In this document: piece after piece, positions 16,724-23,386 of the stretch | How positions within the stretch are numbered: the stretch's first letter is position 1 | How the letters are laid out: each line of letters begins with the position of its first letter | Made by a program: the position numbers and the translations under genes | From: Cyclobacteriaceae bacterium | GTDB taxonomy: Bacteria > Bacteroidota > Bacteroidia > Cytophagales > Cyclobacteriaceae | DNA: 64,000 nucleotides | Direction of reading: 5' to 3' | NCBI GenBank assembly: GCA_028284125.1 | Contig: JANQSI010000010.1 | Location: 124,001 to 188,000, forward strand | Notes under the pieces: model-generated | What the model was told of the DNA's origin: nothing | Database searches by the model: none | The model's input: the letters and a program-made list of their open reading frames with translations, nothing else

Positions 16724-17107
16724 ATGGAAACATCAATTTTAATAGCAAGAGTTCTAACTGTGATTTATCTCTCCGTAGGTTTCGGACTATTGTTCAATCC
16801 TTCTTATTACAGGAATGCCTTGCTCAGGTTGTTGGATAATCCCACTTATCTATTCCTGGGAGGCTGGGTTGCAGCTTCGGTGGGAGTTGTACTCGTTCAA
16901 TTTCATAACATCTGGGTCAATGATTGGCGCTTGCTTATCACCATTGTTTCCTGGGTGGCATTAATAAAAGGAATATTACTATTAGCATTCCCTCCATTCA
17001 TTCGAGCATTTAAATCTTGGTTTCGACCAAAAGCGCTCAGGAACTACATCATGCCAATGGTATTTATATTGGGATTCATCTTTGGTTGGTTCGGCTACTT
17101 CGCTTAA
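16724..17107 (+). CDS. Small membrane protein of unknown function
   Basis: A 127-residue protein with four predicted helices (about 5-24, 42-60, 68-88, 107-126) and short loops. The GLLFNPSYYRN and LFLGGWVAASVGVV stretches resemble conserved small integral membrane proteins but no family name can be given. It is transcribed away from the cco operon and towards hsp20. It may share the regulatory region at 16468-16723 with ccoS. Confidence 0.75.
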   Translation: METSILIARVLTVIYLSVGFGLLFNPSYYRNALLRLLDNPTYLFLGGWVAASVGVVLVQFHNIWVNDWRLLITIVSWVALIKGILLLAFPPFIRAFKSWFRPKALRNYIMPMVFILGFIFGWFGYFA

Positions 17108-17114
17108 CCCGGTT

Positions 17115-17128
17115 TTGATTAAGATCAT
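17115..17128. promoter_or_regulatory. Fnr-like box upstream of hsp20
   Basis: TTGAT-TAAG-ATCAT begins 8 bp after the stop of the preceding gene and 93-106 bp before the hsp20 ATG. Half-sites are identical to the hemN box. The distance is rather long for direct activation. Confidence 0.5.
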
Positions 17129-17220
17129 TTTTTAAGCTGCCCGAAATCATTTCCTTCCGGCGCTCAGTTCAGGACTTTTGATAAGTAAACAAATGTTCAA
17201 CTTTTAAATAATTAAGAATC

Positions 17221-17637
17221 ATGTCACTTATCAAAAGGGATTCTCCGATGCTCACCAATCTTTCGGATTTTTTTGAAAATGATTGGTTCCCATCCGGTTT
17301 TAGAAATGAATGGTCTCCTGCAATTAATGTCGCTGATAATGAGGGACAGTATGAAATCGAAATTGCAGCTCCAGGTATGAAAAAGGATGACTTCAATGTC
17401 ACGCTAGAGAACGGTATACTAACGATTAATGGAAAATCAGAGAAGGAAGAGGAAGAGAAGAAGAAGAACTATACTCGAAAAGAGTTCAGCTCCAGATCGT
17501 TCATGAAATCTTTTACACTGCCAGACAATGTGGATGAGGAGGGTTTGACAGCCAAATATGATGATGGAATTCTAAAACTTGTTCTTACAAAATCAGACAA
17601 AGAACTTCCTCCTAAAAAAGAGGTTACAATCGACTGA
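17221..17637 (+). CDS. Small heat shock protein, Hsp20/alpha-crystallin family
   Basis: A 138-residue holdase chaperone. The alpha-crystallin domain covers about 35-130, with NVADNEGQYEIEIAAPGM, an EEEEKKKNYTRKEF loop, FTLPDNVDEEGLTAKYDDGIL and the LVLTKSD strand. The length is normal. It sits between respiratory operons and has an Fnr-like palindrome upstream, so it may be induced on oxygen loss. A hairpin at 17646-17671 follows the stop. Confidence 0.93.
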   Translation: MSLIKRDSPMLTNLSDFFENDWFPSGFRNEWSPAINVADNEGQYEIEIAAPGMKKDDFNVTLENGILTINGKSEKEEEEKKKNYTRKEFSSRSFMKSFTLPDNVDEEGLTAKYDDGILKLVLTKSDKELPPKKEVTID

Positions 17638-17645
17638 TTTACAAT

Positions 17646-17671
17646 AAGGCTGTCACATCCGTGATAGCCTT
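17646..17671. terminator. Terminator hairpin between hsp20 and ccoI
   Basis: The stem aaggctgtcac pairs with gtgatagcctt (11 bp with one G-T pair) around a 4-nt loop ATCC. The hairpin follows the hsp20 stop (17637) and precedes the ccoI stop on the other strand, so it can serve both directions. The U tract is weak on both sides. Confidence 0.7.
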
Positions 17672-17676
17672 ATATA

Positions 17677-20049
17677 TTAACCACCAATTTCTTTACCCAA
17701 ACGACTTACGAAAAGAGTAACAAACCCAACTACGGTTACGGAGCTTATTGGCATCAAAATGGCCGAAACCAGAGGAGTAAGATGACCAGTAACTGCAAAA
17801 GATAATCCTACTATATTGTATAGAAAAGAAATGCCAAATGCGATAAAAACAATGGAGATTACCTGTCTAGAAAACTTAAGGATTTTTGGGATTTTGGTAA
17901 TCCCGTCAGAACTGAGAATCGCGTCACATGCAGGAGAAAACTGATGGATGTCCTCAGATATAGCTATTCCTACATCGGCTTTTTTAAGAGCTCCTGCATC
18001 ATTCAATCCATCTCCAATCATTAGTTGGTGCCCATCATTTTGAGAGAGAAATTCAAGTTTATTTGCAGGCTTTTGATTGAAATGCATCTCATCAAAAAAG
18101 GACTGAAGACGTATTTTTTCTGAATTGTTATCTCCAGAAAGCAGTTTGAGTGTAAATTTTCTTTTTAGCTCCTTCAGCATTTCAAATACGTTGATTCTGT
18201 ACTGAGAAGGGATAGAAAAGTATCCTAGATAGTTGTCAATGCTGATATGAACCTGGGACTCATTGGGGGTTTCTTCCACTTCTACCTCCAAATAATTGGC
18301 AGATCCTACCTTAACGATTTGTCCAAAAATTTCGGCAGAGAATCCTTTGCCTGTTTCTTCATAAAAGGAGGTAATTGGAACTTTCTCGCAATCCGGAAGT
18401 GCTTGATAAATCAACCTGCTAAGAGGGTGTGCAGAATTCGAAAGCGCTGACTTCAATAAATACACGTGTTCTCTGTTCAATTCAGGACCGACAAATGTAA
18501 CTCTTGATTCGTTCGTCGTGAGCGTACCGGTCTTGTCAAAGATGATAGTATCAGTTTTCGAAAGCGACTCTACGATTTCCGCATTTTTTAAATAGAGCTT
18601 ATTCTTTCCAAACACGCGCATTGCATGACCATAGGCGAACGGAAGTGTAAGTGCCAGGGCACAAGGACAAGCAACAATTAACACTGCCGTGATTGCATTC
18701 CATGTAACAGTTGGATCTGTGTTCCACCAATAAACACCGGTTCCTGCTGCGATTAGTATGATTGAAAGTGTGAAGTATTGACTGATTTTGTCAATCCATG
18801 TCGCAAGGTTTTTTTCTTTTTTTCTAAAGACATCACTGTTCCAGAGTTGCGTCAACTCGCTGTTATTCACACTTTTATCCAGTTGAATAACTAACTCATT
18901 TCCTTTTTGCCTACCGCCTGCAAATACCAGCTGACCTTTTTGTTTTTGATCAGGTTTAGATTCTCCGGTCACGAAGCTGTAGTCAATGTTGCCATTGCCT
19001 GAGATAATTTTTCCGTCGGCAGGAATCAATTCATCATTATGCACAATAACAATATCACCCTTGCGAAGGTCTTTGAGTGGTCGTTGAAATTCTTGATCAT
19101 CAATCAAGCAAGTGATTGAGACTGGAAAGTAGGAGGTATAGTCTCGCTCAAAAGAAAGTGCTTGATATGTTTTTCCCTGGTACCATTTTCCGATCAAAAG
19201 AAAAAAGACCAAACCTGCTAAAGAATCGACATATCCAGCTCCGGTTTGTGTCAAAATCTCAAAGAGGCTTCTTCCAAAAAGGGCCGCGATTCCCAAAGCG
19301 ATTGGTACGTCGATGTTTAGATTTTTATGTGTAATACCTTTCCAGGCTTTAATGAAGTAATCGCTTCCGGAATAGAAAAGTATTGGAAGCGCAAGTGCCA
19401 GGTTAATCCATCCAAAGAGATGTTTAAAATCCTCTGTCAAAAGAGAATTCCGATCAAGGTACTCTGGCATACTCATTAGCATTGCATTACCAAAGCAAAA
19501 TCCGGCAACAGCTATCTTAATTCCAATGTTTGATTTAGCTACATGTTCTTTGGTCTTATCGAGACTTTCTAGTGAAATATCAGGAGGGTAGCCAAGCTGT
19601 GAGAGAAGAATAGCTACTTCTTTCAAAGATCTTTTCGTATGATCATACGAAATGGTGACTTCCCTCTTGACGAAATTCACCTCAGCTCGAACAATACTTT
19701 TTTCAAGTTTCGGTAAATGCTCTAAAAGGTAAATGCAAGAGCTACAGTGAATACCGGGTAAGAAAAACTTAATAACTGAAAGCGTTTCACTTCTAAACTT
19801 CAGCAGTTGTTTTTGAATATCTTCATTATCTAGGAAACCGTACTTACGTTCTCCCTTTAATTCAGACCAAGATCGGTTCTCTAATGAAGTTTCCGAATAA
19901 TACTTATCTAGTCCACTTGTCTCAAGAAGCTCATAAACTGCCTTGCATCCATAACAACAAAATACCTCGTCATTGTTAATTATTGATTCATCGCAAGGAT
20001 CTCCACAATGACTACAAGTAGTGTTGTTCAGAATTTCAACGCTTGACAT
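17677..20049 (-). CDS. ccoI: CcoI/FixI-type copper-translocating P-type ATPase
   Basis: A P1B-type ATPase of 790 residues that moves copper across the inner membrane for cbb3 oxidase assembly. The N-terminus has a Cys-rich CSHCGDPC...CCYGC module (12-35), followed by a heavy-metal-associated domain with GIHCSSC (about 99-105). Catalytic landmarks are CPC at 461-463 in the membrane, phosphorylated Asp505 in DKTGTLT, TGES near 371-374 and GDGLNDAGAL near the C-terminal end of the P domain. It begins one base after the uspA stop and lies on the far side of hsp20 from the cco operon. Confidence 0.95.
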   Translation of the reverse strand: MSSVEILNNTTCSHCGDPCDESIINNDEVFCCYGCKAVYELLETSGLDKYYSETSLENRSWSELKGERKYGFLDNEDIQKQLLKFRSETLSVIKFFLPGIHCSSCIYLLEHLPKLEKSIVRAEVNFVKREVTISYDHTKRSLKEVAILLSQLGYPPDISLESLDKTKEHVAKSNIGIKIAVAGFCFGNAMLMSMPEYLDRNSLLTEDFKHLFGWINLALALPILFYSGSDYFIKAWKGITHKNLNIDVPIALGIAALFGRSLFEILTQTGAGYVDSLAGLVFFLLIGKWYQGKTYQALSFERDYTSYFPVSITCLIDDQEFQRPLKDLRKGDIVIVHNDELIPADGKIISGNGNIDYSFVTGESKPDQKQKGQLVFAGGRQKGNELVIQLDKSVNNSELTQLWNSDVFRKKEKNLATWIDKISQYFTLSIILIAAGTGVYWWNTDPTVTWNAITAVLIVACPCALALTLPFAYGHAMRVFGKNKLYLKNAEIVESLSKTDTIIFDKTGTLTTNESRVTFVGPELNREHVYLLKSALSNSAHPLSRLIYQALPDCEKVPITSFYEETGKGFSAEIFGQIVKVGSANYLEVEVEETPNESQVHISIDNYLGYFSIPSQYRINVFEMLKELKRKFTLKLLSGDNNSEKIRLQSFFDEMHFNQKPANKLEFLSQNDGHQLMIGDGLNDAGALKKADVGIAISEDIHQFSPACDAILSSDGITKIPKILKFSRQVISIVFIAFGISFLYNIVGLSFAVTGHLTPLVSAILMPISSVTVVGFVTLFVSRLGKEIGG

Positions 20050-20050
20050 T

Positions 20051-20476
20051 TCAAGTGTAATTGTTAGGAATTACTAGTATTGGAGTATCACTTAGCTCAA
20101 TTAGTTTTTTTGTATGACTACCTGGAGAATTGTCCTCACCGCTGCTGTTAACGCCTACAATTACTAAGTCATACGCATGCTTTGCAGCAAAATCGATCAA
20201 CTGCTGTTCAATATTCCCCGACACAACAAGGTTGTTAATTTTGGTACTTTCATCCTTGCGCAGATCTTCGCTGAGCTTTATCATGTTTTCTTTCACTTCA
20301 TTCAATTTTGGTATCAAATTGTCAGTACCACTCTCATTGGAAAACCTAGAGGCAACGGGGTAGATGTGTAAAATGGAAATTTCACATTGATATTGATCAC
20401 TAAGATCTATACCAACTTCAACAGCCCTCCACGCAGCAGGCGAGAAATCTGTAGGTATGAGTATATGAGTAAACAA
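20051..20476 (-). CDS. Universal stress protein, UspA family
   Basis: A 141-residue single UspA domain. It starts with THILIPTDFSPAAWRA and ends with the nucleotide-binding motif GVNSSGEDNSPGSHTKKLIEL followed by TPILVIPN, close to the ATP-binding G-2x-G-9x-G-S/T pattern. A TTG at 20476 is used as start because the first beta strand begins directly after it and no ATG fits. It is one base from ccoI, so both form an operon. Usp genes are often induced with low-oxygen regulons. Confidence 0.9.
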   Translation of the reverse strand: MFTHILIPTDFSPAAWRAVEVGIDLSDQYQCEISILHIYPVASRFSNESGTDNLIPKLNEVKENMIKLSEDLRKDESTKINNLVVSGNIEQQLIDFAAKHAYDLVIVGVNSSGEDNSPGSHTKKLIELSDTPILVIPNNYT

Positions 20477-20527
20477 ATTTCGAGTAGTCTAACAGGTCAA
20501 AACTAGAATATGCGTAAAAACACAATC

Positions 20528-20541
20528 CTGACATCTGTCAT
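20528..20541. promoter_or_regulatory. Fnr-like box upstream of uspA-ccoI
   Basis: On the minus strand the site reads ATGAC-AGAT-GTCAG, with half-sites identical to the ccoS box. It is 52-65 bp upstream of the uspA start. It also lies about 100 bp upstream of the divergent histidine kinase gene. Confidence 0.6.
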
Positions 20542-20639
20542 ATCGGAATTTGAACTTTATCACATAAAATGATCCAAAGAGTCATAAGGCTTTACTAGGT
20601 TTATCATTTCAAAACGAACTCCCCGAGTAGACCTTAGCT

Positions 20640-21938
20640 ATGAAATTAAATAGCGAATATCTTATGTCTGGAAAAGGACGAGAACTTTTAGGTCAGTTGT
20701 TTCACAACTCCGGGGAAGGAATTATGCTTTTTAGTAAAAAAGGTGTGATAGAAATGTCTAACCCCAGGGCATTGGAAATGTTTGGCTATTCTGAAGATGA
20801 ACTTATGGGACGAAAAGTGGAGGATTTGGTGCCAAAAGGTTCACGATCCAAACATGAAGTTCATCGAAATGAATACATGAAAAACCCATCACCACGTTCA
20901 ATGGGACAAGGACTTGATTTAAAGGGAGTTAGGAAGGATGGGTCCATGTTTCCTGTAGAAATTAGTCTGAACTACCTAAGTCATCAGAATGAAACGATGA
21001 TTGTTGCTTTCGTGACTGACATTACCATCCGAAAAGAGAGCGAACGAGTGGTTGAAGAACAGCAAAAAAAGCTAGCTGAATATGCCGATGAATTAGAGAA
21101 AAAGGTAAGATCTAGAACCAGGGCACTTGAGCAAATGAATTTGGGATTGAAGAGCCAGATTCAAGAGCGGAAGCTTGCAGAAAATGCATTGAAAAAGAGC
21201 CTCGATGATCTAAAAAAGGCAGAACAAGAAATTTTGGCTTCACTTGAACGTGAGAAGGAGTTGGGGCAAATGAAATCCAGGTTTGTTTCTATGGCTAGTC
21301 ACGAGTTCCGTACTCCACTAACCACGATCTTATCCTCTGCAAATTTGATTGGAAAATATGCGGAAAGTGATCAGCAATCTTCGCGAGAAAAACACATCAA
21401 ACGGATCAATAAAAGTGTTCAAAATCTGACCGGGATATTGAATGATTTTCTTTCCATGGAAAAATTGGAAAGTGGTGTTATAAAAATTGAAGTGAAGGAG
21501 TTAGACTTGGAGCCGCTGGTGATAGAGGTATGTGAGCAGTTGGAAGCCGCATTGAAAAATGGTCAGAAGATTGAACTCAAAAGTGAACCTGCGACTATTC
21601 GTTCTGATGATCACATCATTAGAAATGTTTTGATTAACCTAATTTCCAATGCGAGTAAATACTCATCCGAAGGCGATCCCATTGAAGTAAGTGCGCTTGT
21701 GGAAGAAAATGACGTCTGTCTGAAGGTGGTAGATCATGGAATTGGGATACCAGAGGAGGAACAGAAGAACCTATTTGAACGATTCTTTCGAGCGGATAAT
21801 GTGACGAATATTCAAGGAACAGGTCTTGGACTCAATATTGTCAAAAAGTATGTTGAATTACTTGGTGGAAAAATTGAGTTCGAAAGCAAAGAGGGTGTAG
21901 GAAGTACTTTTTGTGTGCGGATTCCGCTAGCGTTTTGA
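20640..21938 (+). CDS. Soluble PAS-domain sensor histidine kinase
   Basis: A 432-residue kinase with no membrane helix. A PAS domain lies at about 15-130, a coiled coil at 133-215, the HisKA helix with phosphoacceptor H221 in SHEFRTPL, and an HATPase domain at about 315-430 with DHGIGIP and GTGLGLNIV. The PAS domain is FixL-like in pattern, including a His72 that aligns by eye with the FixL haem ligand. The FixL Arg after GIG is Leu here, so haem binding is uncertain. The neighbouring REC-Crp regulator (22235) is the likely partner. A cytosolic redox or oxygen signal is inferred. Confidence 0.93.
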   Translation: MKLNSEYLMSGKGRELLGQLFHNSGEGIMLFSKKGVIEMSNPRALEMFGYSEDELMGRKVEDLVPKGSRSKHEVHRNEYMKNPSPRSMGQGLDLKGVRKDGSMFPVEISLNYLSHQNETMIVAFVTDITIRKESERVVEEQQKKLAEYADELEKKVRSRTRALEQMNLGLKSQIQERKLAENALKKSLDDLKKAEQEILASLEREKELGQMKSRFVSMASHEFRTPLTTILSSANLIGKYAESDQQSSREKHIKRINKSVQNLTGILNDFLSMEKLESGVIKIEVKELDLEPLVIEVCEQLEAALKNGQKIELKSEPATIRSDDHIIRNVLINLISNASKYSSEGDPIEVSALVEENDVCLKVVDHGIGIPEEEQKNLFERFFRADNVTNIQGTGLGLNIVKKYVELLGGKIEFESKEGVGSTFCVRIPLAF

Positions 21939-22106
21939 AAGAGACTTTCTGAGGAAGAAGTAAGCAAGTGGACCTACTATAGGTACGAGAATAACAATAG
22001 GGTACCAGATAAGCCTCACTTTCTGGGGATAACTTCTCAAAGCAAGATCTACCATAGCAAAAATTGCGACAGAAGCTCCAACAATTCCTATAATTATCAA
22101 GTCCAT
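21927..22106 (-). CDS. Small PLDc_N-type membrane protein
   Basis: A 59-residue protein with two helices (about 3-20 and 35-53). It follows the pattern of the PLDc_N (phospholipase D nuclease N-terminal) family of stand-alone small membrane proteins, with RLIWYPIVILVPIVGPLAYF as the signature. The ATG at 22106 is chosen; an upstream start at 22190 would add a polar extension reaching into the regulatory region. Its end overlaps the histidine kinase gene tail to tail by 12 bases. Function is unknown. Confidence 0.7.
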   Translation of the reverse strand: MDLIIIGIVGASVAIFAMVDLALRSYPQKVRLIWYPIVILVPIVGPLAYFFLRKSLSKR

Positions 22107-22154
22107 GATGTAACTATTTTGGTGACAAGTTGGCGTTATAAATGTAGATCGATA

Positions 22155-22190
22155 ATGACACAACTCAGTGATAATCATGACATTTCTCAA
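22155..22190. promoter_or_regulatory. Two degenerate Fnr-like boxes upstream of the REC-Crp gene
   Basis: ATGAC-ACAA-CTCAG (22155-22168) and ATGAC-ATTT-CTCAA (22177-22190) share the left half-site of the ccoS box and differ in the right half. They are 22 bp apart, two helix turns, and 45-80 bp before the ATG at 22235. This suggests autoregulation but the sites are imperfect. Confidence 0.35.
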
Positions 22191-22234
22191 ACATAACCCC
22201 TTGGATATGATTAATTTGCTGACAAAAATTAGCT

Positions 22235-23281
22235 ATGAATAAGAAGGCCGTTTTAGTAATCGAAGATCAAGAAGATGTAAGAGATAACATTGCTGAATTA
22301 CTGGAGCTTTCTAACTACAATGTAATCAGTGCACCCAATGGTAAGGACGGAGTAAAAAAAGCCTTGGAATTACCTCCTGACCTAATTCTTTGCGACATAA
22401 TGATGCCGGAAATGGATGGTTATGAGGTATTGTATCTTTTGTCAAAGAATCAATCCACAGCGTCTGTTCCTTTTATCTTCTTAACGGCGAAAGCAGAGAA
22501 AACAGACTTTAGAAAGGGGATGAATATGGGTGCGGATGACTATATCACCAAGCCATTTGAAGAAATCGAACTGCTGAGTGCCATTGAGAGAAGAATACAA
22601 CGGCATGAAGCACTTTCTAGCTCTACTGAGATCGATGAATTCGTTAGTTCTGCCAAAAAATATCACAGCATCGGCGACCTTGATAAGGAACGAAAAACGA
22701 GGACCTTTAAAAAGAAGGATATCATTTATCGTGAAGGTGATTTCGGATCTTATGTTTATAAAATCAAGAAAGGGAAAGTAAAAACGTACAGAATTAATGA
22801 GGACGGAAAGGAGCTGGTTCACGACCTCTTAAAGGAAGGTGATTTTCTTGGCGAGAGAGCTGTAATTCAGGATGACACGCGTACCGAATTTGCGGAAGCC
22901 ATGGAAGAAACTGAATTGATCTTAATTCCGCGATCTGATTTTCAAGAACTTATTTTTGGAAATAGGGAAGTCTCGGCACAGTTTATCAAGCTGTTATCAA
23001 AGAACCTTTCGGAGCGAGAACTTGAGTTGATGGAAATGGCATACAATACCGTCCGAAAGAGGACTGCTGACAGCTTAATGAAGCTATACGATACATATAA
23101 AAAGAGTGATCCAGTTGTAAGCTTCGAAATTTCCAGGGCAGACCTTGCCGGAATGGTAGGTACAGCTACAGAATCTGTTATCCGAATTTTATCTGAATTT
23201 AAAAAGGACAATTGGATTGAGATCAATGGAAGTACCATTTCCGTTCTGGATGCTGATAAAATCAAGGAGGTTAAATACTGA
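22235..23281 (+). CDS. Response regulator fused to a Crp/Fnr-type DNA-binding module
   Basis: A 348-residue regulator with a receiver domain (5-120; acidic pocket E10-D11, phosphoacceptor D54 in LCDIMMPEMDG, K106 in TKPF). A cyclic-nucleotide-binding-type beta-roll follows at about 160-245 (YREGDFGSYVYKIKKGKVK), then a long dimer helix and a Crp-type HTH near 300-335 (ISRADLAGMVGTATESVIRIL). No Cys cluster of the Fnr type is seen in the beta-roll, so oxygen sensing is probably by phosphorylation. It merges the roles of FixJ and FixK in one chain. The upstream kinase at 20640 is the likely partner, and Fnr-like boxes nearby are likely targets. Confidence 0.93.
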   Translation: MNKKAVLVIEDQEDVRDNIAELLELSNYNVISAPNGKDGVKKALELPPDLILCDIMMPEMDGYEVLYLLSKNQSTASVPFIFLTAKAEKTDFRKGMNMGADDYITKPFEEIELLSAIERRIQRHEALSSSTEIDEFVSSAKKYHSIGDLDKERKTRTFKKKDIIYREGDFGSYVYKIKKGKVKTYRINEDGKELVHDLLKEGDFLGERAVIQDDTRTEFAEAMEETELILIPRSDFQELIFGNREVSAQFIKLLSKNLSERELELMEMAYNTVRKRTADSLMKLYDTYKKSDPVVSFEISRADLAGMVGTATESVIRILSEFKKDNWIEINGSTISVLDADKIKEVKY

Positions 23282-23386
23282 GAACTAGACTTAAAAACCG
23301 CCTATATAGCTTCTTGTTCGTTCTATCCTAAAAAGAATCTTTCATTCGAGTAAGAATTCATAATTTGTGGTTCAATCCTATGAACC

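Noticed and set aside
20550-20563. TTGAA-CTTT-ATCAC as another Fnr-like box before the histidine kinase gene
   Set aside because: Two of ten positions differ from the Fnr consensus, and it matches neither box type seen elsewhere in the island.
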